Shown: piece by piece, positions 7,139 to 13,268 of the stretch
Position numbering within the stretch: position 1 is the stretch's first letter
Layout of the letters: each line of letters starts with the position of its first letter
Origin: an uncultured Clostridia bacterium
GTDB lineage: Bacteria; Bacillota; Clostridia; Christensenellales; UBA1242
Length of the DNA: 17,279 bases
NCBI GenBank assembly: GCA_947589655.1
Contig: CANQCE010000009.1
Span: 1-17,279 of the forward strand
Direction of reading: 5' to 3'
The notes under the pieces: model-generated
What the model was told of the DNA's origin: nothing
Databases searched by the model: none
What the model saw: the letters and a program-made list of their open reading frames with translations, nothing else
Program-made: the position numbers and the translations under genes

Positions 7139-7144
7139 AAAAAC

Positions 7145-8959
7145 ATGAACGAAAAAATACGGCAGAAATTAAAAAACCTTACCACCCGCCCCGGCGTGTA
7201 TGTTATGCGCGACAAAAAAGGTGAGATAATTTATATTGGCAAGGCGAAAAATTTGAAAAATCGCGTCAGCCAATATTTTAGAAATTCGCCAAAGCCAAGC
7301 AAGGTTCAAGCCATGGTTGACCATGTTGACGACTTTGATTATTTTATTGCCGTTTCGGAACTGGATGCGCTGGGGCTGGAAAGCAATTTAATTCACAAGC
7401 ATCAGCCTTTTTATAACATTTTGCTGAAAGATGGCAAAGCCTTCCCATACATTAAAATTAACATGAAAGAGCCTTATCCGCGCCTTGAAATTGTGCGAAA
7501 AGTGAAAAAGAACGATGGAGAAAAATATTTTGGGCCTTACATTGCCGGCATTGACCCTCGTGAGATTTTAAAAACAATCAACTTTGCTTTTAAAGTGCGC
7601 ACTTGCACACAAAAAATTGACGAAAACACAAAAGCCAAACGTGAATGTTTAAATTATTCGCTTGGGCTTTGCCTTGCACCATGCACCAAAAGGGTGAGCA
7701 AGGAAGAATATGGCGAAGAAATTAAAAAAGTCATCCGTTTTTTGAGCGGAAATGACGATGAAATTGAAAGCGTTTTGCAAGAGAAAATGCAAACTGCGGT
7801 GAAAATTGAAAACTTCGAGCGCGCCATTGAACTGCGCGAGGCGTTAAAGATGGTTAGCAAGCTCAAACAGCGCGTGGTGGCAAACCTGCCAAAAGATGTG
7901 AACAAAGACGTGTTTGCCTTTCATACAGATGGGCTTTCTGGCGTGATTACAAACATGGTTATCCGTGGCGGAAAAATTTTAGGCATTGCAAACTATGTTC
8001 AAAACGATGCAGAACTGGAAGAAAAGGATACTCTTTTCAACTTTTTGTGCCAATATTACACAAACTGCCTTGTGCCAAACGAAATTATTGTCAGCCACGA
8101 GATTGACGAGGAACTTTTGAAAAATTATTTAGGCAAGAACGCGAAGATAATTTCCAGCCCTATTGGCGTAAACCGCACGCTTCTGAAAATGGCGGAAGAA
8201 AATGCGGAAGAATATCTGCAAAAGCACTTGGAGAAGGAAAAAATTGAATACAGCAAGGGCATTGGCGCCGTAAAACAACTTCAGGAAAAACTTGGCTTAA
8301 AAAACACCCCACATCGCATGGAGTGTTATGATATTTCCCACATCAGCGGCACAAACAAAGTGGCAAGCATGGTGGTTTTTATTGACGGTCAGCCGGCAAA
8401 AAGCCAATATCGCAAGTTTAAAATTAAATTGGTTGAGGGCAACAACGACTTTGCAAGTTTGAAAGAGGCTCTCACACGCCGCCTCACGCGCCTGAAAGAG
8501 CAGAATGGCGAAAGTTTTAAAGAAAAACCCGACCTTTTGGTGATTGATGGTGGCAAAGGGCAACTTTCTTCGTGCAACGAAATTTTGAACGAATTTGGCA
8601 TGCAAGACGAAATTGAAATGATTTCCCTTGCCAAAAGAATTGAAGAAGTTTTCACAACAAAAAACAACATTCCTGTGATATTGAAATATGGCAGCGCAGA
8701 ACTTAAACTTTTGCAGCGCCTGCGAGATGAAGCGCACCGCTTTGCCATAACCTTCCACCGCGCAACGCGCACAAAGGCACAAACTCACAGCGAACTTGAG
8801 GACATAAATGGGCTTGGAAAGGTTAAAATTGAAGCCCTGTTAGACGCATTTGGCACAACAGAAAACATAAAAAAGGCGAGCATAGAAGAACTAACCCTTG
8901 TTAAAGGCATTCACGAAACCCTAGCCCAGACCATAAAAGAAAGTTTAAAAGAGGATTGA
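7145..8959 (+). CDS. uvrC: Excinuclease ABC subunit UvrC
   Basis: A 604-residue UvrC, full length for the family. It makes both incisions around DNA damage once UvrB is loaded by UvrA. Domains: GIY-YIG nuclease (11-95; GVY at 17-19, YIG 30-32, Arg40, Glu79); four cysteines (154, 168, 176, 180) in the spacing now associated with a 4Fe-4S cluster; the UVR helical hairpin that binds UvrB (205-240); an RNase H-like 5' nuclease (Asp396 in CYDISH, Asp468 in VIDGGKGQ, His531 in HRFAI); and a C-terminal helix-hairpin-helix pair (550-604). The start at 7145 matches the family N-terminus (about ten residues before PGVY). A 37-residue longer reading from a TTG at 7034 would lie across both promoters. 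It is monocistronic, with only ten bases to the convergent gene and no clear terminator. Confidence 0.96.
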   Translation: MNEKIRQKLKNLTTRPGVYVMRDKKGEIIYIGKAKNLKNRVSQYFRNSPKPSKVQAMVDHVDDFDYFIAVSELDALGLESNLIHKHQPFYNILLKDGKAFPYIKINMKEPYPRLEIVRKVKKNDGEKYFGPYIAGIDPREILKTINFAFKVRTCTQKIDENTKAKRECLNYSLGLCLAPCTKRVSKEEYGEEIKKVIRFLSGNDDEIESVLQEKMQTAVKIENFERAIELREALKMVSKLKQRVVANLPKDVNKDVFAFHTDGLSGVITNMVIRGGKILGIANYVQNDAELEEKDTLFNFLCQYYTNCLVPNEIIVSHEIDEELLKNYLGKNAKIISSPIGVNRTLLKMAEENAEEYLQKHLEKEKIEYSKGIGAVKQLQEKLGLKNTPHRMECYDISHISGTNKVASMVVFIDGQPAKSQYRKFKIKLVEGNNDFASLKEALTRRLTRLKEQNGESFKEKPDLLVIDGGKGQLSSCNEILNEFGMQDEIEMISLAKRIEEVFTTKNNIPVILKYGSAELKLLQRLRDEAHRFAITFHRATRTKAQTHSELEDINGLGKVKIEALLDAFGTTENIKKASIEELTLVKGIHETLAQTIKESLKED

Positions 8960-8969
8960 TATCAAAAAA

Positions 8970-9911
8970 TCATTCTGTAACAGTTGTCAAATTAAAGTTA
9001 ATTGTTGCACCAAAATTGTCCACATTCACAGTTTCGTCTTTTAAAGAAATTTTTATAAACAAGCACATTATGTTTGGAGAAAGATAAAAGTATTCCGCTT
9101 CACCATTTGCAATTTGCTCTAACGAGTATCCAAGATATGGAATTTGAGCATTATCAGGAAAATTTTCAGAATATCCAAGGGCAGTTTCGTAGGTGTTCAC
9201 CAATTCAACAAGCGCCCGCAAAGTTTCTTCATCTTCTTTAATTGCAGAAAGTTCTTTTGCATAAACACTAGAACCATTTACCATCGCAGCAATTTCGTAT
9301 ATTTCAAGATAAGTTTTTAAGCCTTTGCTGCTGCAATAAGAATTTATTTTTTGCAAATTTTCGCTAATTGTTTGCTGAACTTGGCTATCAAGCGAAGAAT
9401 AATCATCGGAAAAGATTTCTGTTATTTGTTCAAATTTTACAAAAGCATATTCAACCTTTATATTTTCATCATCAGATGTTCGCGAAAAATTTAAATCAAC
9501 TTTCAATGGCAATGTTTGAAAATTTAAAAATTTATATTCAAAAAGAACAAAATTGTTCAAGCCTTTCACATTTGATGCTGTTAATTCAATCTCGCCAGGG
9601 TTTTCAAAACTTTTAGTTTCAGCAATCTCTGTGCCATTGAAAAGAATTCCATTAAATCCACCCAATTCGTCAGGTCCTTCAAGATATGCGCCCTGAACAC
9701 TGTGGGCACCTACAGCATCCTCACTCATAGGGCTTACTGAATAGCAACCTTGAATGGCAAGTTGAACATTGTGAGCGGTATAAGAAATGCTAAAACCACT
9801 TTGAACTTTTGCTTGCAAAGCGGCAATTGTTACACCCACAGATGTTCCAGCCACAACCAAAACCATTGCCAACGCACCAATACTCCACCATAATTTTTTT
9901 CGTGTTCTCAT
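8970..9911 (-). CDS. Exported, membrane-anchored protein of unknown function
   Basis: A 313-residue product. A basic N-terminus (MRTRKK) and a hydrophobic segment (7-33) are followed by AKVQSGFSISYTAHNV, a pattern that recalls the exported TasA/camelysin-type surface proteins of Bacillota, in which a short signal segment leads into a beta-rich domain. The similarity is only architectural and I cannot assign it to that family. The rest is beta-rich with few cysteines and no catalytic motif. The ATG at 9911 is chosen because GGAGGGG lies directly upstream; the ATG at 9932 has no such site. A very good promoter (9945-9973) drives it. It is divergent from an XRE regulator, which suggests control by that repressor. 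It converges on uvrC with a 10-base gap. Confidence 0.65.
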   Translation of the reverse strand: MRTRKKLWWSIGALAMVLVVAGTSVGVTIAALQAKVQSGFSISYTAHNVQLAIQGCYSVSPMSEDAVGAHSVQGAYLEGPDELGGFNGILFNGTEIAETKSFENPGEIELTASNVKGLNNFVLFEYKFLNFQTLPLKVDLNFSRTSDDENIKVEYAFVKFEQITEIFSDDYSSLDSQVQQTISENLQKINSYCSSKGLKTYLEIYEIAAMVNGSSVYAKELSAIKEDEETLRALVELVNTYETALGYSENFPDNAQIPYLGYSLEQIANGEAEYFYLSPNIMCLFIKISLKDETVNVDNFGATINFNLTTVTE

Positions 9912-9944
9912 AAATCCCCTCCGTTTATTCATTTGTCCATGATT

Positions 9945-9973
9945 AATATACCAAAGTATTTAGAGTTTGTCAA
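9945..9973 (-). promoter_or_regulatory. Strong predicted promoter of the exported protein gene
   Basis: On the minus strand: a perfect TTGACA (9973-9968), a 17-base spacer and TATATT (9950-9945, 5/6). It overlaps the upstream part of the divergent regulator's promoter region. Confidence 0.75.
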
Positions 9974-10007
9974 TTAACTTTTATATAATTGTAAAAAATA
10001 AATTGAC
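9969..10007. promoter_or_regulatory. Candidate operator: inverted half-sites GTCAATT / AATTGAC
   Basis: GTCAATT at 9969-9975 and AATTGAC at 10001-10007 form a 7-bp inverted repeat about 32 bases centre to centre (three helical turns). One half-site covers the -35 of the exported-protein promoter; the other abuts the regulator's ribosome binding site. A role as XRE operator is inference. Confidence 0.3.
9984..9989 (+). promoter_or_regulatory. Predicted -10 element of the XRE regulator
   Basis: A perfect TATAAT at 9984-9989; the -35 position (9961-9966, TAGAGT) does not match consensus. The leader carries GAGGG (10008-10012) five bases before the ATG at 10017. Confidence 0.45.
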
Positions 10008-10016
10008 GAGGGCGCA

Positions 10017-10301
10017 ATGTTAAATGAAAATATCAAAAATTTAAGAGTTTTGAATGGTTTAAGCCAGGTTCAGTTAGCAAAAGAATTAGGCGTGAGTAAA
10101 CAATGCGTTTCAAATTGGGAGAACGACAACATTCAACCGTCCATTGAAATGCTGATAAAAATTGCCAAGTTTTTTAAAGTTTCCACCGACTATCTTTTGG
10201 ATTTGGATGTGAAGAAATATTTGGATGTTTCCAATTTAACTGACCTTGAAGTGACGCACTTAAAAAACCTTGTAACCGACCTTGAAAATCTGCATTCTTA
10301 A
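10017..10301 (+). CDS. XRE-family helix-turn-helix transcriptional regulator
   Basis: A 94-residue cytoplasmic DNA-binding protein. Residues 5-62 are a classical HTH_3 domain: ENIKNLRVLNGLSQVQLAKELGVS, then KQCVSNWENDNIQPS as the recognition helix region, and LIKIAKFFKVSTDYLLDLD closing the fold. The short tail (63-94) is helical and may dimerise. It is divergent from the exported-protein gene with a 105-base intergenic region whose promoters overlap, the usual arrangement for a local repressor controlling itself and its neighbour. The ribosome binding site is GAGGG at 10008-10012. Targets beyond this pair cannot be told from sequence. No terminator is visible before the next promoter at 10333. 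Confidence 0.9.
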   Translation: MLNENIKNLRVLNGLSQVQLAKELGVSKQCVSNWENDNIQPSIEMLIKIAKFFKVSTDYLLDLDVKKYLDVSNLTDLEVTHLKNLVTDLENLHS

Positions 10302-10332
10302 CATTTTGTCACTTTTTCATGTTTCCATTTAA

Positions 10333-10361
10333 TTGTAATTTTTCAAAAATGGCGCTATAAT
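10333..10361 (+). promoter_or_regulatory. Predicted promoter of the DUF4186-like gene
   Basis: TTGTAA (10333-10338), a 17-base spacer and a perfect TATAAT (10356-10361). A short palindrome TTGTTTCGAACAA (10361-10373) covers the expected start point. Confidence 0.6.
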
Positions 10362-10402
10362 TGTTTCGAACAACTTTTGGCGTTATTTTTTTAAGGCGGC
10401 AT

Positions 10403-10756
10403 ATGGATTATTCAAAAATTTTGGAAAAACTAAAAAGTTCGGCGTTCAGGGCAAAGTTTTGCCTTAAAGAAAAAGACAAAACGTATGTTCGTGAAAAAGG
10501 ATTGGAAAAAATACGAGCGCACGCGTATGATTTTGTAAATGCACGCCTTGCACCAGAAAATCCAGTGAACGATGGCAAGCAAACGCCAATGCGTGGACAT
10601 CCGGTTTTTATTGCACAGCACGCCACAGCCACCTGCTGCCGAGGTTGCCTTTTCAAGTGGCACAAAATTCCAAAGAACAAAAAGTTGTCACCAGAAGAAA
10701 TTGATTTTGTTGTGAATTTGATTATGAGTTGGATAGAAAATCAGATGAAAAACTGA
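10403..10756 (+). CDS. DUF4186-family protein
   Basis: A 117-residue cytoplasmic protein. The diagnostic stretch is RGHPVFIAQHATATCC followed by RGCLFKWHKI (about residues 64-89), which I recognise as the conserved core of DUF4186. It contains Cys78, Cys79, Cys82, His73 and His87, a pattern that could bind a metal. The family has no established function. The start at 10403 is chosen for AAGGCGG just upstream; the ORF can be read from 10361, but that ATG lies at the promoter. It has its own promoter, is monocistronic, and is followed by AT-rich DNA with no clear hairpin before the tRNA-Arg promoter. Confidence 0.8.
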   Translation: MDYSKILEKLKSSAFRAKFCLKEKDKTYVREKGLEKIRAHAYDFVNARLAPENPVNDGKQTPMRGHPVFIAQHATATCCRGCLFKWHKIPKNKKLSPEEIDFVVNLIMSWIENQMKN

Positions 10757-10862
10757 CATTTTAACAATGCCGCTTAAAAATTTCAAAAAACTAAAAAAAT
10801 TCAAATTTATTTGCCAAAACCAAAGAAAATTTTGCAAAAATTTGATTTTTTTGGAAAATTTA

Positions 10863-10891
10863 TTTACTTTTAAAAAAAACTTTGCTATAAT
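10863..10891 (+). promoter_or_regulatory. Predicted promoter of tRNA-Arg
   Basis: TTTACT (10863-10868), a 17-base spacer and a perfect TATAAT (10886-10891) with an extended TGC. Initiation is expected near 10898, about 28 bases before the mature tRNA. Confidence 0.65.
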
Positions 10892-10925
10892 AGCATAGCA
10901 TAAAAACACAACTTAATCAACTTAT

Positions 10926-11002
10926 GCACTCGTAGCTCAGCTGGATAGAGCGTTCGTCTACGGAACGAAAGGTCTTGGGTTCGAATCCCCACGAGTGCAC
11001 CA
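10926..11002 (+). tRNA. tRNA-Arg (anticodon ACG)
   Basis: A full cloverleaf: acceptor GCACTCG/CGAGTGC, D-stem GCTC/GAGC, anticodon stem TTCGT/ACGAA with loop CTACGGA (anticodon ACG, to be read as ICG after deamination), T-stem TTGGG/CCCCA (one wobble) with loop TTCGAAT, discriminator A and encoded CCA (11000-11002). It has its own promoter; the trailer is unusual (see the repeats that follow). Confidence 0.95.
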
Positions 11003-11040
11003 AATTAAATAATGCCATCCTTTGGGGATTCGAACCCAAG
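10974..11040. repeat. 18-bp perfect inverted repeat: tRNA-Arg T-arm and its reverse complement in the trailer
   Basis: The T-arm of tRNA-Arg (10974-10991) is matched base for base by its reverse complement at 11023-11040, with a 31-base loop holding the acceptor 3' strand and CCA. In the precursor RNA the trailer could pair with the T-arm and compete with tRNA folding. Confidence 0.92.
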
Positions 11041-11043
11041 GTT

Positions 11044-11073
11044 CGCCCCTGCGGGCGGGGTGCGTCCGCACCC
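11044..11073. other. GC-rich double hairpin
   Basis: Two adjacent hairpins: CGCCC (11044-11048) / GGGCG (11053-11057), and GGGTGC (11058-11063) / GCACCC (11068-11073) with four-base loops. The segment is nearly all G and C in an otherwise AT-rich region, so its composition differs sharply from its surroundings. Confidence 0.8.
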
Positions 11074-11084
11074 GTCTTTGGCTA

Positions 11085-11110
11085 AAAACAAGCACACAGG
11101 CTTGTTTTCT
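11085..11110 (+). terminator. Intrinsic terminator downstream of tRNA-Arg
   Basis: A stem AAAACAAGC (11085-11093) / GCTTGTTTT (11100-11108) with loop ACACAG, ending in a T-rich run. Confidence 0.7.
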
Positions 11111-11117
11111 TAACGCG

Positions 11118-11144
11118 TCGACCCCCACGAGTGCATCAATTAAA
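11118..11144 (+). repeat. Direct echo of the tRNA-Arg 3' end
   Basis: TCGAC then CCCCACGAGTGCA (11123-11135), then TCAATTAAA. The 13-base core is identical to the tRNA 3' end at 10987-10999. Flanks also match with small changes (CACCAAATTAAA in the tRNA end, CATCAATTAAA here). The offset is 136 bases. The echo lacks the rest of the tRNA. Confidence 0.85.
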
Positions 11145-11168
11145 ACATTGTTTACCCAAATTTATACG

Positions 11169-11196
11169 AAAAAAGCCTCTGTTAAAGAGGTTTTTT
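11169..11196. terminator. Bidirectional terminator between tRNA-Arg and the nucleotidyltransferase gene
   Basis: CCTCT (11076+100, i.e. 11176-11180) / AGAGG (11186-11190) with loop GTTAA, flanked by AAAAAA on the left and TTTTTT on the right, so it can work on both strands. Confidence 0.75.
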
Positions 11197-11230
11197 GTTT
11201 TGTGTTTTGCAGAATTTTTGTGCAATGTGT

Positions 11231-12121
11231 TTATTGATACAAATGCTGTGGGTATTGCCCATCATCTTTCATGCGCTGAATGGCATTTTTGAATGCTTCA
11301 AGTTCTTCACGATATGTTATACCATACCATGTGGACGATGTTGGAATTACTTCCAGCGTTGTGCCGCTTTTAATGCACTTGCCCACCACCTCAGGCAGCA
11401 AAACCTCGCCTGTTTTTAAAGCGCTTTCATCTTGGCTGAAAAATGTTTGCATCTCTTTTTCAATTTCTGTAAAAATTTTTTTGCTAAAACCAAACGTTGT
11501 CAAAGAAACCATAGCGTCTTGGCTTATTTCGTGCCAATTGTCTTCGTTAAGCGGAGTGGCAAAAATTTTTCCGTCTCGCCTTTCCACGCGGCTTTCAACA
11601 AGCCCTGTTGCCTGATGCCCATTTGTAAAAAGAAGCCCTCGTTTAACCATTCCATTGTCCGAAAGGGTGTTTTTAAGTTGAAACCCTGCGCAGACAAACT
11701 GGTCGTAGGCGCTATTCTGCAAAAACTTATACAAAATCTGATAAGAATGTAAGCCATAAAAATCGTCAGCATTGATAACCGCAAATTTGTCCGAAACAAC
11801 ATCCTTTGCAGCGTAAAGTGCATGCGCCGTTCCCCAAGGTTTTGTTCGCCCCTCTGGAATTTTTGCCCCTGCTGGAACATCTTCCAAATTTTGAAACGCA
11901 TACAAAACTTGCGCAACTTTTCTAAGGCGCTTTCCAACAGTTTCTTCAAAAATTTTTTCATGCTCTTTGCGGATAATTAAAATAACCCTATCAAAGCCTG
12001 CTTTAACCGCATCATGCACGGAATAATCTAAAATAAAATTTCCGTCAGCATCCACAGGTTCAATTTGTTTACATCCGCCAAAACGGCTGCCCATTCCTGC
12101 CGCCAAAATAACTAAATCCAT
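11231..12121 (-). CDS. Sugar nucleotidyltransferase family protein
   Basis: A 296-residue cytoplasmic enzyme of the NTP_transferase superfamily, which joins an NTP and a sugar phosphate to make an activated NDP-sugar. It has the N-terminal nucleotide-binding loop LAAGMGSRFGG followed by KQIEPV (residues 6-22), the KPWGTAHAL base/sugar contact (near 93-101) and the metal-binding NADDFYG (near 116-122). The loop differs from the classical GxGTRLxPxT type of glucose-1-phosphate thymidylyltransferases, so the exact sugar is not predictable. AGGGGGA precedes the ATG at 12121. The esterase gene lies 74 bases upstream with no terminator between, so co-transcription is likely. The association with surface lipoproteins suggests a role in making or decorating a surface glycan (inference). 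Confidence 0.85.
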   Translation of the reverse strand: MDLVILAAGMGSRFGGCKQIEPVDADGNFILDYSVHDAVKAGFDRVILIIRKEHEKIFEETVGKRLRKVAQVLYAFQNLEDVPAGAKIPEGRTKPWGTAHALYAAKDVVSDKFAVINADDFYGLHSYQILYKFLQNSAYDQFVCAGFQLKNTLSDNGMVKRGLLFTNGHQATGLVESRVERRDGKIFATPLNEDNWHEISQDAMVSLTTFGFSKKIFTEIEKEMQTFFSQDESALKTGEVLLPEVVGKCIKSGTTLEVIPTSSTWYGITYREELEAFKNAIQRMKDDGQYPQHLYQ

Positions 12122-12138
12122 AATTCCCCCTAAATATT

Positions 12139-12195
12139 TTATTTTAATTTTGCAATTTCAATGATTTTTTCGCCAAACATATTGCCAAGTTTAAG
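12139..12195 (-). pseudogene. In-frame echo of the esterase C-terminus after its stop codon
   Basis: Directly after the esterase TAA, the same frame stays open for 18 codons (LKLGNMFGEKIIEIAKLK) and then stops at 12139. It resembles the esterase's own end, KMGDMFGKVVNQIL: K-x-G-(D/N)-MFG is kept, with nine identical bases ATGTTTGGC. It reads as a diverged second copy of the gene's 3' end, left by a partial duplication or by exchange with a paralogue. It fills most of the gap to the nucleotidyltransferase. Confidence 0.55.
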
Positions 12196-13107
12196 TTATT
12201 CTTCACCTTCCCCTTCCAAAATTTGATTTACAACCTTGCCAAACATGTCGCCCATTTTCCATTGACTTTTGGTGTCAAGGTGCAAGTTGTCGGCAATGGT
12301 GGTTAGCCCCAGCACACCTGGCTGAACAATGTCTTGAACAACAGTGTTGATAAAAAAGTTCTCCTCATGCTCATCCGCAAACCTTTGCTTTGCCGCGTTG
12401 ACAACCTTTGCACGCTCGACATTTGCCGAATCAATCCAGCCATAAAGTTGCACTGCACCATCCACAAAATATAAGGTGTTGTTTGGAATGTAATCTGCAA
12501 AATCCTGTGCGTAACGAGTTTTTAATGAAACTAAATTGTTGTAATAATTATCTTGATATTGATTTTCCAAAAAATCCGATTCGCCTTGCATCCAGCACAA
12601 AATTTTCAGCACAGGTTTTTCGTTCTGCTTTTTAATATATTCAATCGCCTTTTTGGTGCTATCAACAAGCCTATCGTAACAAATGCCGCCTTGACAAAAA
12701 TCTTTTTCCAGCGTTGCACCGCCAACTGCCAATTTCAAAAAATACATTTTCTTTTTTGGAAAAGATTTGTGCAGATTGAACATAATGCCTGCCTCAGGTC
12801 CAAACTGACTAACCTGTGCATCCGTTTTGCCAACACTGTTCAAATTTATGTTGTATTTTTGAAAGTTCAATGGCACAGTGGTTGTATTGGAATAATAAAA
12901 ATTTTTGTAGCCTGCAACAAGTTCTGCTTGCACATCTTCACCAGCGACATCCCCCAACTTTTCCACCTCGCCAAAGCCCTGCATATTAGATTGCCCAGCA
13001 AGGACAATAAGTGTCACCTCTTTTGGCGACCCACAGCCAGAGAATGCCACTCCGCCAAACAGAAAACAAATGCACAAAATGATGGATAAAAATTTCCCTC
13101 TTGTCAT
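12196..13107 (-). CDS. Sialate O-acetylesterase / acetylxylan esterase-like (SASA, CE6-type) lipoprotein
   Basis: A 303-residue SGNH-fold esterase predicted to remove O-acetyl groups from a carbohydrate at the cell surface. A type II signal peptide leads to lipobox FSGC (Cys25). Block I is VLAGQSNMQG with nucleophile Ser40; WMQGESD (172-178) is the family's second signature; and DNLH (Asp273, His276) supplies the rest of the triad. The start at 13107 is chosen for AAAGGAG upstream; the longer reading to 13158 crosses the promoter. It is first of a likely two-gene operon with the nucleotidyltransferase. The stop codon is followed by an in-frame copy of its own C-terminal motif. Whether the substrate is xylan, sialic acid or the cell's own glycan cannot be told. 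Confidence 0.85.
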   Translation of the reverse strand: MTRGKFLSIILCICFLFGGVAFSGCGSPKEVTLIVLAGQSNMQGFGEVEKLGDVAGEDVQAELVAGYKNFYYSNTTTVPLNFQKYNINLNSVGKTDAQVSQFGPEAGIMFNLHKSFPKKKMYFLKLAVGGATLEKDFCQGGICYDRLVDSTKKAIEYIKKQNEKPVLKILCWMQGESDFLENQYQDNYYNNLVSLKTRYAQDFADYIPNNTLYFVDGAVQLYGWIDSANVERAKVVNAAKQRFADEHEENFFINTVVQDIVQPGVLGLTTIADNLHLDTKSQWKMGDMFGKVVNQILEGEGEE

Positions 13108-13126
13108 GCAACACTCCTTTTGAAAA

Positions 13127-13155
13127 AGTATACCACATAAAAATATTTCCAGCAA
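13127..13155 (-). promoter_or_regulatory. Predicted extended -10 promoter of the esterase operon
   Basis: On the minus strand: a weak TTGCTG (13155-13150), a 17-base spacer ending TGG, and TATACT (13132-13127), i.e. an extended -10. The leader carries AAAGGAG. Confidence 0.5.
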
Positions 13156-13236
13156 CAAATTTGAAAATTTTTTAACAAAGAAAAACTATAAACCGCTAAA
13201 AAAATTTTTTAAACATTTTCAAAGTAAAAAGGGCAT

Positions 13237-13266
13237 AAAAAAACTGCAAATTTTGCAGTTTTTTTT
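13237..13266. terminator. Intrinsic terminator of the MBG lipoprotein gene
   Basis: A near-perfect palindrome: A-run, CTGCAAA, one central T, TTTGCAG, T-run. It lies just beyond the stop codon (13269-13271) and can act on either strand. Confidence 0.85.
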
Positions 13267-13268
13267 AA

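Noticed and set aside
7034..7144. Upstream TTG start extending uvrC by 37 residues
   Set aside because: The extension overlaps both divergent promoters, has no Shine-Dalgarno and does not look like the UvrC N-terminus; the ATG at 7145 fits the family.
7081..7144. LexA/SOS box upstream of uvrC
   Set aside because: No GAAC-N4-GTTC-like sequence is present in the promoter region.
8297..8788. 163-residue antisense frame within uvrC
   Set aside because: It lies opposite the conserved nuclease domain of uvrC, has no ribosome binding site or promoter and no recognisable motif; antisense openness follows from codon bias.
11022..11237. Plus-strand frame of 71 residues running through the tRNA-Arg downstream segment
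   Set aside because: It crosses hairpins, two terminators and the tRNA echo, and has no ribosome binding site.
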